Assembly: GCA_023404495.1 (NCBI GenBank)
Contig: JAEYBE010000002.1
Span: 1-64,000, forward strand
Direction of reading: 5' to 3'
From: Actinomycetes bacterium
GTDB lineage: Bacteria; Actinomycetota; Thermoleophilia; Solirubrobacterales; JACPNS01
DNA: 64,000 nucleotides
Made by a program: the position numbers and the translations under genes. This document shows positions 17,630-26,392 of this stretch, in pieces; within the stretch, counting starts at the first letter, position 1; every line of letters starts with the position of its first letter. The notes under the pieces were generated by a model. It did not search any database, was not told the DNA's origin, and was given only the letters and a program-made list of their open reading frames with translations.

Positions 17630-19005
17630 CAACTCTCGCCTCCTGCCTGGCGCGAGGCGTTGGTGAGAATCTCGCCAACCTTTTCCAGGCCCACCGAGCG
17701 CGAACCCTTGACAAGCACGGTGTCGCCCGGCTTGGCGACGCGCCGGACAACGTAGGCGGCAGCCTCCGGCGAGACGACGTGCTCGATGTCGCCGACGTAA
17801 CCATCGCCGTAGGCCCCTGCCAAATCGCCGACGGTCACCAGGAAGTCGACGCCGCTGTCTGCTGCGTGTTGGGCGACCTCGTGGTGGAAGCGATCCGAGT
17901 CGACGCCAAGCTCGCCCATTCCGCCGAGCACCGCCACGCGGCGTCCGCCCGCACGCGCGAGGTTGTCGAGCGCGGCGCGCATCGAGACTGGGTTGGCGTT
18001 GTAGCAATCGTTGATCAATGTGACTCCGCCGAGCACCTCACTGACCTCTCCGCGCAGCGCCGAGAAATTGACGGTCAGCTCGCCGTCGACCGGCGCGCCG
18101 ACGGCCTGCGCGCAGGCGACGGCCGCCAGCAGGTTGCGCGTCAGGTAGCGCTCGCTGAACGACGGGCGGATTCCGACTTCTCCATCGGGCGTCGCGATCC
18201 GCAGCTCGTTCCCGGAATCTTCATCAAGCAGGCGGACGTCGCCGCCGGGTCCGAAGGTGACCGTCGTGAGGTCATCGCGAAAGTGCGGTGCAAGCAGCGG
18301 CTCGTCGGCCGGCATCACCGCCGTGCTCTCCGGGCCCAGGGCGGCGATCAGCTCCGCCTTGGCAGCGGCGACATTCTCGACCGTTCCCAGTTGCTCAAGG
18401 TGCACCGGGCCGACATTGACGATGCAACCGACATCCGGTTCGGCGATCCGCGCGAGCTCGTCAATCTGGCCCGCGCCGCGCATCGCCATCTCCAGCACCA
18501 GGGTCTGCGTGCCCGGCGGCGCACTCAGAATCGTCAGCGGCAGTCCGATCTCGGTGTTGCGATTGGCCGGAGTCGCGACGACGGATCGCGTCCGTCCGAG
18601 CAGCGCGGCGAGGATGTCTTTGGTTGAAGTCTTGCCGGTCGAGCCGGTGACGCCGATCACCTGCGCCCCCAGTTGTCGGCGCCAACAATTGGCCAGCGAC
18701 CCGAGCGCGACAAGCGGCGAAGCGACGGCAAAGACGTGCGCCGCCCCGCCGGCCGACCGCGCAGCGTCGCTGGCGTCGTCGAAATGCGCTTCTGAGACGA
18801 CCACGCCCCATGCCCCCTTCGCAATCGCCTGGACGGCAAAGTCGCCGCCATCGACTTGCTCTCCTACAAGCCCGAAGAAGAGATCGCCCTCGCCGACGCT
18901 GCGCGAGTCGATCTCCGCCCGGAGCGGACCGCCGGCCGCAGAGCCCGCCGCATGGCGCTGCGCGCCGAGTCCTACGGCGATCGCGTCGGGGTCAAGGTCG
19001 ATCAT
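17629..19005 (-). CDS. murF: UDP-MurNAc-tripeptide--D-Ala-D-Ala ligase
   Basis: Completes the pentapeptide by adding D-Ala-D-Ala. 458 residues; P-loop VTGSTGKTSTKDILAALL, followed by the Mur-ligase middle domain and the C-terminal block INDCYNANPVSMRAAL, diagnostic for MurF. ATGA overlap with murE upstream and a one-base overlap with mraY downstream. Confidence 0.98.
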   Translation of the reverse strand: MIDLDPDAIAVGLGAQRHAAGSAAGGPLRAEIDSRSVGEGDLFFGLVGEQVDGGDFAVQAIAKGAWGVVVSEAHFDDASDAARSAGGAAHVFAVASPLVALGSLANCWRRQLGAQVIGVTGSTGKTSTKDILAALLGRTRSVVATPANRNTEIGLPLTILSAPPGTQTLVLEMAMRGAGQIDELARIAEPDVGCIVNVGPVHLEQLGTVENVAAAKAELIAALGPESTAVMPADEPLLAPHFRDDLTTVTFGPGGDVRLLDEDSGNELRIATPDGEVGIRPSFSERYLTRNLLAAVACAQAVGAPVDGELTVNFSALRGEVSEVLGGVTLINDCYNANPVSMRAALDNLARAGGRRVAVLGGMGELGVDSDRFHHEVAQHAADSGVDFLVTVGDLAGAYGDGYVGDIEHVVSPEAAAYVVRRVAKPGDTVLVKGSRSVGLEKVGEILTNASRQAGGES

Positions 19006-20453
19006 GCCGAGAGCGCGTCCCGCTGGTCCAGCGACTCGCGCACGACAGTCGCATCGTCGAAGGGGATCTTGCGGCCGTCGGCAAATTCCTGCCCCTGCTC
19101 GTGGCCCTTCCCGAACACGAAGATGATGTCTCCGGCCTCCGCCTCGCCGATCGCGCGTTCGATCGCGACTCGGCGATCGACCTCCTGCTCAACGCGCGCA
19201 CCGCTCGCCTGCGCGGCCGGCTCTGCTCCGGTGAGCACTTCGGCGATGATTGCGGCCGGCTCCTCCGATCGCGGATTGTCGGATGTCACGTAGACAACGT
19301 CCGAGCCACTGGCCGCGGCCGCGCCCATCAGCGGGCGCTTGGTGCGATCGCGGTCGCCGCCGGCGCCGACGATTGAGATCACGCGGTTGTGGGGAAGATT
19401 CTCCGCGGCGCGCAACACATTCTCGATCGAATCCGGCGTGTGTGCGTAGTCGACGAAAACCCCGAACTCCGCGTCACCGACAGGCTCGAACCGGCCGGGA
19501 GCGCCGCGCGCGCCGGCGATCGCCGCGACCGCATCCGAGGCCGAAGTCCCGAGTTCAATCGTCGTCGCGAGTGCCGCCAGCGCGTTGGCGACGTTGAACA
19601 GCCCAGGCAGCGCGATTGAGGCCGCAATCGAGACGCCGTCGCGCACCAGCGTGAAGCGCGACCCGGTCGCGTCGAACTCAACCGCCTCGGCGCGGTAGGT
19701 CGCCGACGGATCGCCGGCCGCCGAGTACGTCACCGCGTCGAAATCGTTTGCCAGCCGCCGGCCGTACTCGTCATCGATGTTGACAATCGATACCCCCGGA
19801 GTCGACTCGAACAGCAGGCGCTTGGCGGCGAAGTAGTCCTCCATCGTCTCGTGGAAGTCGAGGTGATCCTGCGTCAGGTTCGTGAAGACCGCGGCGGCGA
19901 ACGCGATCTCATCCGCGCGGCCAAGCTCGAGCGCGTGCGAGGAGACCTCGATCGCACAGGCCCGCTCGCCGCCGTCGTACATCTCGCGCAGAGCACGAAC
20001 CAGGTCGATCGCTTCAGGAGTGGTGCGCTCCGCGGGTGCCTCCTGGCCCGCGACAATCCAACTGACAGTGCCGATCAGCCCGCACCGCGTACCGGTCGAC
20101 TGCAGGATCTCCCGGATGAGATAGCTGATCGTCGTCTTGCCATTGGTACCGGTGATGCCGATCACATCAAGCTCCGCGCTCGGATCGCGGAAGAACCGGC
20201 GGGCGAGCTGCGGCATCGCGGCCCGAGCGTCCTCGACGACGAACTCGGGTACCCCGAGATCCATCGGGTGCTCGCAGACCAGAGCCGCCGCACCTTTGTT
20301 CACGGCGTCCGGCGCAAAATCGTGTCCGTCGGCCGTGAAACCGCGAACGCAGAAGAAGAGACTGCCCGGCCCGGCATCACGGCTGGAGTAGGCCAGGTCG
20401 GATATTTCGGTCCCCGCAAGGGTCGCATCGCCGGTCAGCTCGCCGAGATCCAT
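19002..20453 (-). CDS. murE: UDP-MurNAc-L-Ala-D-Glu--2,6-diaminopimelate ligase
   Basis: Adds the third stem-peptide residue. The P-loop is GITGTNGKTTISYLI. The amino-acid selectivity motif reads SDNPRSEEP; DNPR is the form associated with meso-diaminopimelate rather than lysine, so the wall is probably DAP-type. 483 residues. A TATGCT box lies 8 nt before the ATG inside the 56-nt gap after the PBP gene, a possible extra promoter. murF overlaps downstream by ATGA. Confidence 0.97.
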   Translation of the reverse strand: MDLGELTGDATLAGTEISDLAYSSRDAGPGSLFFCVRGFTADGHDFAPDAVNKGAAALVCEHPMDLGVPEFVVEDARAAMPQLARRFFRDPSAELDVIGITGTNGKTTISYLIREILQSTGTRCGLIGTVSWIVAGQEAPAERTTPEAIDLVRALREMYDGGERACAIEVSSHALELGRADEIAFAAAVFTNLTQDHLDFHETMEDYFAAKRLLFESTPGVSIVNIDDEYGRRLANDFDAVTYSAAGDPSATYRAEAVEFDATGSRFTLVRDGVSIAASIALPGLFNVANALAALATTIELGTSASDAVAAIAGARGAPGRFEPVGDAEFGVFVDYAHTPDSIENVLRAAENLPHNRVISIVGAGGDRDRTKRPLMGAAAASGSDVVYVTSDNPRSEEPAAIIAEVLTGAEPAAQASGARVEQEVDRRVAIERAIGEAEAGDIIFVFGKGHEQGQEFADGRKIPFDDATVVRESLDQRDALSA

Positions 20454-20509
20454 TGCGAGTCAGCATAACCCTGCGCCTTGCGGCGGCGTCAGGGGGAGCG
20501 CAGAGGCCG

Positions 20510-22171
20510 TCAATCAGGCGGAATCTTCAGGTACGGCAAGGCGAAATTGAGTATCTCCTGAAATGCCGGTGCCGCAATCTTGCCGCCGTAGATCTCGCCC
20601 TGCGGCTGGTTCACCACAACGGATACCAGCAGCTTCGGGTCGCGCGCCGGGGCGAAACCGATGAACGATGCGACGTACTTGGACTTCGAGTACTCGCCGA
20701 TCGAGGTGTCGAAGATCTGCGCCGTACCCGTCTTGCCGGCGAGCTTGTAGCCGGGAATCGCCGCTTCAGACGCCGTTCCGCCGGGACTGAGCACGCCCTC
20801 AAGCATGGTCCGCACCTGAGCGGCCACGGATTCGGAGATCACGCGCTTTCCGGGCGGTCGCGGCGTCGGGGTGTCGCCGACAGCGTCCACGATGTGCGGT
20901 GCGCGCAACGTGCCGCCGTTGGCGATCGCCGCGAACGCCTGAACCATCTGCATCGGGGTGACGTCGAGGCCCTGGCCGATCGCGAAGTTCGCCTTCGAGA
21001 CCCCTGAATACTCGTCGTGTCCGAGTACAAGTCCGCGCTCCTCGCCGGCAAGGTCAACCTTCGTCGGCTTGCCGAAGCCGAACTTCTGCACCCAGGAGTC
21101 GAACTCGGCGTCGCGCATCGTCTGCGCAATCTTCACCGTGCCGACGTTCGAGGACTGGGCGATGATCTCGCTGACCGGCAGGGCCAGCGGTCCGCGCTCC
21201 TCGGCGTCGCTGATCGTGCGGTCCTCAACCTGGAGATTGACCGGAAGGTCGAAGATCGTGCTCGGCGTGACCTTATTGTCCGAGAGCGCCCCGGAGACGG
21301 TGACGGCCTTGAAGGTCGATCCCGGTTCGTAGTTGAAGCCGACGGCGCGGTTCTGCATTTCTTCGGGAGTGACCCGCGTCGGCTCGTTGAGGTCGAAGGT
21401 CGGGTAGTTGGCCATCGCCAGGATGCTGCCGTCGCGCGGATCCATCACGATCGCCGAGGCGCCTTCCGGTGAGTAGTTGGCCGCAAGCCGCTTGAGCACA
21501 GCCTCGGTCTGAAGTTGGAGCTGGCTGTCGAGCGTCAGCTTGATGTCTTCGCCGGGGCGGACTTTTGTGACGTCGACGCTCGAGATCGCGTCGCCCTGCC
21601 CATCCTTGACGACCCGCCGCTCGCCGTCGGTTCCGTGCAGTTCCTTCTCCCAGCGATACTCAAGACCGGAGAGACCCTTGCCCTCGGTGCCGACGAAGCC
21701 GATCACCTGCGCAGCCATCGAGTTGGACGGGTAGAAGCGCTTGGATGTCGGCGCCGAGTCGATCCCTTCGATCTCGAGCTTCGCGATCTTGGCGACGGTC
21801 GAGCCCGGAACACTGCGCGCGAGATAGACGAAACCACTCTTGCGGTCAGCGAGCTTTGCGGCAACCTGTTCTTCGGTCTGTCCCAGCAGCGGTGCCAACT
21901 GGCGACTCACCTTCGGGACGTCATCGATCAGATACGGGGTTGCCGAGACATCCGCGGCGTCCGTCGAAACCGCGAGCTCGTCGCCGTGGCGATCGAGGAT
22001 CGCGCCGCGCGGGGCCGGCACCACGATGTCCCCGACCTGTTGGCCCTGCGCCTGAGCGCGAAAAGACGCATGGTCAACGACCATCATCTGCGACGCGCGC
22101 AGCAGCGCCACCACGAAGAACGCCAGGAAGATCGCCGAGAGCAGTCCGATGCGGCGTTCGATCAGCTGCAT
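20510..22171 (-). CDS. ftsI: Class B penicillin-binding protein (FtsI/PBP2b type)
   Basis: Septal D,D-transpeptidase and partner of FtsW. One N-terminal membrane helix (LLSAIFLAFFVVALLRASQM) is followed by the PBP dimerisation domain (PRGAILDRHGDELAVS) and the transpeptidase domain. The active-site motifs are STFK in YEPGSTFKAVTV, SSN in IAQSSNVGTVKIA, and KTG in LAGKTGTAQIF. No PASTA repeats. The ATG follows the TAG stop of the upstream gene with no gap. Confidence 0.96.
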   Translation of the reverse strand: MQLIERRIGLLSAIFLAFFVVALLRASQMMVVDHASFRAQAQGQQVGDIVVPAPRGAILDRHGDELAVSTDAADVSATPYLIDDVPKVSRQLAPLLGQTEEQVAAKLADRKSGFVYLARSVPGSTVAKIAKLEIEGIDSAPTSKRFYPSNSMAAQVIGFVGTEGKGLSGLEYRWEKELHGTDGERRVVKDGQGDAISSVDVTKVRPGEDIKLTLDSQLQLQTEAVLKRLAANYSPEGASAIVMDPRDGSILAMANYPTFDLNEPTRVTPEEMQNRAVGFNYEPGSTFKAVTVSGALSDNKVTPSTIFDLPVNLQVEDRTISDAEERGPLALPVSEIIAQSSNVGTVKIAQTMRDAEFDSWVQKFGFGKPTKVDLAGEERGLVLGHDEYSGVSKANFAIGQGLDVTPMQMVQAFAAIANGGTLRAPHIVDAVGDTPTPRPPGKRVISESVAAQVRTMLEGVLSPGGTASEAAIPGYKLAGKTGTAQIFDTSIGEYSKSKYVASFIGFAPARDPKLLVSVVVNQPQGEIYGGKIAAPAFQEILNFALPYLKIPPD

Positions 22172-23089
22172 CTAGAGCCCGGCTCCGGTCGCCGCGCTCG
22201 CGCCGGCGTCGTGGGTGGGAGTCGCTCCCGCGGCTGCCGTTGCGCCTGGAGCCAGCGGCCGCGCACTGCTGCTGGGCTCCGTGTAGTTCTTGGCAGCACG
22301 CTCGCCATCGCCGCGGCGATGGCGCAGGTACTCAAACTGCTCAGGGGCGGGCATCACGAGGCCCTGGCGTTCGGCGTACAACTTGATTCGCTCCGCAGCA
22401 CCGAGCTTGGCGATGCGCGACTGCAGCGCGGTGTTCTCACGCTGCAGCTCCACCGATCGCTCGGCGTACTTGGCGTAGCCGTCGCCGTACTCAAGCTTTC
22501 CGACGTTGATGTAGATCAGACCAGCCGCGAGGACGCCCGCGAGCAGGATCAAGAGTCGTCCTCGCGCTGCCGGGGTTGCCCGTCCGGCTGCCTGTGGAAT
22601 CGCCTCCAGCCCGCCGCTGACCACGCGAAGCACCGGCCGCGTGACGGCGCCGACGGGACGCGCTACCTCTTGGACCACGCGGGCAGCGCCTGCCGCAGCC
22701 CCGCCGCCGGCCCCAACCGCCACGGCGCGAACGCTTGTGCCGCCGGACGGAGCGCGGCGAGCGCTTGACGGGCGCGCAGCGCCGGACGGACGAGCAGACG
22801 GTCTCGTCGCTCCGATGCTCGAGAGCGATTGACGGCGTGTCTCGGCGACGCGACGATCGGCCTCAGAAACCGATCGCGGACGCTGGCGAGAGCGCGACGA
22901 GGGCGCAACCTTGCGCTGCTTGACGGGTCCGCCGGGGCCGCGCGAGGCCTTGATCTGCGGACGCGCGGAGTTTCGCGTGACCTTGATCTCCGGCGCTCGC
23001 TTCGCGCGCGCTGGCGATTGTGCCCGCGGCGCCGGCGCGCTGCGCTTGGGCGCCGAGCGGCGCCCTCCGCTGGTCGCAGGGCGCTTCAT
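22172..23089 (-). CDS. FtsL/FtsB-like divisome protein with long basic N-terminus
   Basis: At the usual ftsL position. About 170 residues of Arg/Ala/Pro/Ser-rich cytoplasmic sequence precede one membrane helix (LLILLAGVLAAGLIYINVG). A short coiled-coil follows (YAERSVELQRENTALQSRIAKL), then the motif RIKLYAERQGLVMPAPEQ typical of FtsL/septum-initiation proteins. An Ala/Thr-rich tail ends the protein. At 305 residues it is far longer than classical FtsL (about 100-120). The basic N-terminus could contact DNA or RNA or be a disordered anchor. The ATG overlaps the rsmH stop. Confidence 0.82.
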   Translation of the reverse strand: MKRPATSGGRRSAPKRSAPAPRAQSPARAKRAPEIKVTRNSARPQIKASRGPGGPVKQRKVAPSSRSRQRPRSVSEADRRVAETRRQSLSSIGATRPSARPSGAARPSSARRAPSGGTSVRAVAVGAGGGAAAGAARVVQEVARPVGAVTRPVLRVVSGGLEAIPQAAGRATPAARGRLLILLAGVLAAGLIYINVGKLEYGDGYAKYAERSVELQRENTALQSRIAKLGAAERIKLYAERQGLVMPAPEQFEYLRHRRGDGERAAKNYTEPSSSARPLAPGATAAAGATPTHDAGASAATGAGL

Positions 23090-24066
23090 CGCAGGTCCTC
23101 AATGCTGTCCGGCCGTTCGGGTCCGCGGTCGTCGGCGATCTTCCGCGCGACGCGCAGCTTGCCCGAGCGGGCACGCGGGTTGGCCGAAATCTCGCCTTCG
23201 CTGGGCCCGATCGCGCGCCGGCTCACGAGCTCGGCCTGAGGGGTGCGCCCGCAGGTGCAGATCGGAAAGTCCGGCGGGCAAATGCAGCCCTTGGCAAGGT
23301 CGGCGAAGAATCGCTTGGTCATGCGGTCCTCAAGCGAGTGAAAAGAGATCACAGCCATGCGCCCCCCGACGGCGAGCGACTCCCACGCGCTTGGCAGGGC
23401 GCGCTCAAGCTGGCCGAGCTCGTCGTTGACGGCGATGCGGATCGCCTGAAACACGCGCTTGGCTGGATGACCGGCTCCGAAACGCGCCGGCACTGGAATC
23501 GCGGCAACAACGGCGTCGACGAGCTGTTCGGTCGTTTCGATCGGTGCGACCTCACGGCGGCGCACGATTTCGCGCGCGATCGTCCTTGCGTAGCGCTCCT
23601 CCCCATACCTGTCGAAGATGTTCGACAGGCGTCGCTCATCCCATGCATTCACGAGGTCTGTTGCGTTGAAGTCCTGGTGCGGATCCATGCGCATGTCAAG
23701 CGGCGCGTCATAGACGTAGGAGAACCCGCGCTCGAGCGAATCGACCTGAAACGACGAGACCCCGAGATCCAGCAGCACCACGTCTGCGCCGAGCTCTTCA
23801 TCTGCCAGCTCGGCGAGCGCAGACGAGAAGTCCTCGTGAATGAAACGCGTCTCACACTCGGCCTCGGCGGCAAAGTCTTCAAAGCGCGAATGCGCCGCCG
23901 GGTCTCGGTCGATCCCGATCACCAGACCGTCTGGGCTGACGCGTTGGGCCAGCAGCCGTGCATGTCCGCCTCCACCGAAGGTGCAGTCGACCACCGTCTC
24001 GCCGTTGGTCGGTGCGGTGAGGTCGATCACCTCGGCCGCGAGCACTGGTACGTGTGCGCCCGTCAT
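23086..24066 (-). CDS. rsmH: 16S rRNA (cytosine-1402-N4) methyltransferase
   Basis: SAM-dependent methyltransferase (MraW) acting on C1402 of 16S rRNA in the ribosomal P site. I use the ATG at 24066 (MTGAHVPVLAAEVIDL), one base after the mraZ stop; an in-frame TTG at 24084 would add six residues. The SAM loop is VDCTFGGGGHARLL. Other blocks include LLDLGVSSFQVDSLERGFSY and VISFHSLEDRMTKRFF. 326 residues, the usual length. Confidence 0.97.
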   Translation of the reverse strand: MTGAHVPVLAAEVIDLTAPTNGETVVDCTFGGGGHARLLAQRVSPDGLVIGIDRDPAAHSRFEDFAAEAECETRFIHEDFSSALAELADEELGADVVLLDLGVSSFQVDSLERGFSYVYDAPLDMRMDPHQDFNATDLVNAWDERRLSNIFDRYGEERYARTIAREIVRRREVAPIETTEQLVDAVVAAIPVPARFGAGHPAKRVFQAIRIAVNDELGQLERALPSAWESLAVGGRMAVISFHSLEDRMTKRFFADLAKGCICPPDFPICTCGRTPQAELVSRRAIGPSEGEISANPRARSGKLRVARKIADDRGPERPDSIEDLR

Positions 24067-24067
24067 C

Positions 24068-24502
24068 TCAGCCAGCACTGACAATCTTCGCCACCGTCGT
24101 CTTGAGATTTGCCGTCACGCCGGCGCTGCGCTCGCTCCAGGCCGCGGGGCTCCAGAGCTGAATGTGGTCGTGGGCGCCGACGATCACTGCCTCGCGATCG
24201 ATGCCGGCGTGCCCGAGGATGTCGCCGGGGATCATCGCCCGGCCCGACTTGTCGAGCTCGCTGTCGAATGAGTTGCCGCTGAAGTACGCCGTCAGGTCGC
24301 GTGCCTCTTCGGAGAGCGGATGAAGGTCGCGCAGGAATGCTGCGGTGTAGGCGTCAAATCCCTCCGGGGTCCAGATCGCGCCGCAGTTCTCCAGCGACTT
24401 GCCGATCACGATCTCGCCGCCAAGTTGATCGCGCAACTTGGAGGGAATCGTCAGGCGGTTCTTCGCGTCGAGTGAGTGTTCGTAGTTGCCGCGGAAGGCC
24501 AT
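24068..24502 (-). CDS. mraZ: Division/cell wall cluster transcriptional regulator MraZ
   Basis: AbrB-like DNA-binding protein that represses its own dcw operon in studied bacteria. The 144-residue product holds the two MraZ half-domains, beginning FRGNYEHSLDAKNRLTIPSK and FDSELDKSGRAMIPGDIL, each with the conserved D-x-x-x-R pattern. It is the first gene of the long minus-strand run. Three GTGG repeats at 10-bp spacing sit about 90-110 bp upstream and are the likely target. Confidence 0.97.
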   Translation of the reverse strand: MAFRGNYEHSLDAKNRLTIPSKLRDQLGGEIVIGKSLENCGAIWTPEGFDAYTAAFLRDLHPLSEEARDLTAYFSGNSFDSELDKSGRAMIPGDILGHAGIDREAVIVGAHDHIQLWSPAAWSERSAGVTANLKTTVAKIVSAG

Positions 24503-24590
24503 CGTCGGGTCCGGAAGGGTGAAAGCTGATACGCAGACCGGAGAGATTGAGCGGGAGGAACTCCACCTCCCCGGTCCGCGAAGCTGGATG

Positions 24591-24617
24591 CCACTTTACC
24601 CCACATCGACCCACTTT
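24591..24617 (-). promoter_or_regulatory. MraZ-box-like triple repeat
   Basis: On the minus strand, GTGGGT, GTGGGG and GTGGCA occur at exactly 10-bp intervals (core positions 24611-24614, 24601-24604, 24591-24594). Two of the three are preceded by AAA. MraZ is known to bind short GTGGG- or AAAGTG-type direct repeats upstream of mraZ; spacing of one helical turn fits. Confidence 0.55.
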
Positions 24618-24718
24618 TCAACACAATTGAACATTTCGCCGTTTCGCAACTCGTTTTGCAGGCTTGAAATGCGGGTAGAAGCCCAACTGTTCGGCTGGCC
24701 AACCGAATATTCGTCCAT

Positions 24719-24763
24719 ATGGGCGTTGCGCGTGTCGCCCATGGCAAGTACGATCAATGGGCG
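24719..24763. promoter_or_regulatory. Possible TetR operator
   Basis: ATGGGCG (24719-24725) and its inverse CGCCCAT (24736-24742) form a 7-bp inverted repeat with a 10-bp spacer. A third ATGGGCG lies at 24757-24763. Position just upstream of the TetR gene suggests autoregulation; this is inference. Confidence 0.3.
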
Positions 24764-24849
24764 CACGGGTTCGGCGAGCCGGGGGTAAACGGTCCAGAGA
24801 ATTCGTTGCTAACTAGTCCGCTTTTTCTCCAGATGGGGAGCCAAAACGA

Positions 24850-25548
24850 ATGAAGTCCGACCGGATCTCGCCCGCGACCGAGGTCTCAGATACAAGCCAG
24901 AGTGCTGCCGCGCGAGCGCGTCTGCCGCGTCCTGTGCGCGAGCAACAAATGCTCGAAGCTGCCTCAGTGCTCTTTGGCGAGCAGGGCTACCACGCCGTCT
25001 CGATGGACCAGATCGCCGAGGTCGTCGGGATCTCCAAGCCGATGCTCTACGCCTACTTCGAATCGAAGGAGGGGCTGTGCATCGCGTGCTTGCGACGCGC
25101 CGGGGCCGACGCCATCAATGCGATCAGCATGTCCTACGAGGCGAGCAACACGGCCGAGCAGGCGCTCTGGGCGGGCTTTCTCTCTTTCTTCAACTTCGTT
25201 CGTCGCGAGCCGCAGAGCTGGCGCCTGATCCGCAGCCAGGCAAGCTACGACGTCGGGATTTTCCAGCAGATGATCTCCGAGATCCACACCGATCTGCTGG
25301 CGGTGATCCAGGAACTCGCGCGCACAACCTCGCGTGAAACCGCGGGTGACCCGTTCGCAGACGAGCAGAGCCGCATCTTCATCTCGCAGGCGCTCTTCGG
25401 CGCGGCGGCATCGATGGCCGATCACTGGCTTGAAGGCGGGTGCGCCACGCCGGCCGAAGACTCAGCCAACGCGCTGATGAACTTCTTCTGGGTCGGGATG
25501 CGCGCGATGGCCGACGGCGAAGTCTGGAAGCCGCTCACAGAATCGTAA
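24850..25548 (+). CDS. TetR/AcrR family transcriptional regulator
   Basis: 232 residues. The N-terminal helix-turn-helix is clear: EAASVLFGEQGYHAVSMDQI followed by AEVVGISKPMLYAYFESKEG. The C-terminal ligand domain is helical and not assignable to a ligand. GGGGAG lies about nine bases before the ATG. It is transcribed away from mraZ and its 3' end overlaps the tadC end by 14 nt. No adjacent transporter or enzyme shares its direction, so its target may be itself or a distant gene. Confidence 0.93.
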   Translation: MKSDRISPATEVSDTSQSAAARARLPRPVREQQMLEAASVLFGEQGYHAVSMDQIAEVVGISKPMLYAYFESKEGLCIACLRRAGADAINAISMSYEASNTAEQALWAGFLSFFNFVRREPQSWRLIRSQASYDVGIFQQMISEIHTDLLAVIQELARTTSRETAGDPFADEQSRIFISQALFGAAASMADHWLEGGCATPAEDSANALMNFFWVGMRAMADGEVWKPLTES

Positions 25549-26392
25549 GGTCGCCGCGCGCAACGGCAGCGACCAGAATCGCTGCGAATGCAAGCAGCGC
25601 CCCCGGCACGAGCGTCGCCGAGACGATCAGCTGGATCTTCGGACCGGCGCGGGCGCCGCGTTCAACGATCGCCCGATTGTGCGCCAGGCGCGAGTCCCGT
25701 GCCTGCGCGGCGATCACCGGCGCGAGCGGTGAGCCATTTCGCTCGGCTTGGCGGATCGCCGCAACCAGCGCGCGAACTTCGGGCTGTGGGTTGCGCGCCG
25801 CAAGCCCGTCGAGCGCCGTCGACTGTGGAATCCCGAAGGCAGTCTCTGCGGCGACGATCGAGAACTCGCCGGCGACCGGCTCGGCGCAGTGATCGGCGAC
25901 CAGCGTGAGCGAGCGCCTGAGCGGTAGGCCGGCCGCAAGGCATGCTCGCAGGAGGTCCAGCGCGTCCGGCAATGCCGCGCGCAAAGCCTCCCCCCGGCGC
26001 GCGCCGCGGCGGGAGAGCATCAGCAGCGGCAACTCGGCGGCCGCCCAGAGCAGCGTCGGCAGCAGCACGATCAACATCCGCGAGGGCAGCGCCGACGCCA
26101 GACGCGGGGTCAGCATAAGCGCGCCGATCAGGCATGCGGCGCGCGCCGAGGCAACGTCGCGCGGCGTGAGTCGTCCGGCGAGTCCTGCCCGCTGGATCGC
26201 CACTTCACTCCCAGAGCGTGTGAGGCGGCGAACCAGGCCAGGAACCGCTCGACGCAGTCGCGCGAGCATTCCAAGCACTAGCGCGCCCGACTCGCGAGGC
26301 GGTCGCGGCCGCGGCGGCTCCGCCCGGCGGCGAACTGCCACTGCGGCGCAGATCAGGCCGAAAGCGGCGAGCAGCGCGAGCCGCGACGTCAA
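25535..26392 (-). CDS. tadC: Tad pilus/secretion inner-membrane protein TadC
   Basis: Type II secretion F-domain protein, the second of the paired platform proteins of the Tad system. It has an N-terminal helix, two central helices, and the conserved block LPDALDLLRACLAAGLPLRRSL that opens the T2SSF domain. A C-terminal helix (LIVSATLVPGALLAFAAILV) ends it. 285 residues. The start is TTG, overlapping the tadB stop as TTGA. It is the last gene of the operon. Confidence 0.88.
   Translation of the reverse strand: MTSRLALLAAFGLICAAVAVRRRAEPPRPRPPRESGALVLGMLARLRRAVPGLVRRLTRSGSEVAIQRAGLAGRLTPRDVASARAACLIGALMLTPRLASALPSRMLIVLLPTLLWAAAELPLLMLSRRGARRGEALRAALPDALDLLRACLAAGLPLRRSLTLVADHCAEPVAGEFSIVAAETAFGIPQSTALDGLAARNPQPEVRALVAAIRQAERNGSPLAPVIAAQARDSRLAHNRAIVERGARAGPKIQLIVSATLVPGALLAFAAILVAAVARGDLTIL

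Larger units (their letters stand above)
24503..24849. promoter_or_regulatory. Divergent mraZ / tetR control region
   Basis: 347-bp spacer between two outward genes, richer in A and T than its surroundings. It holds the MraZ-box-like repeats (24591-24614), a perfect 10-bp palindrome CGAATATTCG at 24704-24713, and ATGGGCG half-sites at 24719, 24736 (inverted) and 24757. No open frame here looks real. Exact promoters could not be fixed by eye. Confidence 0.6.
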
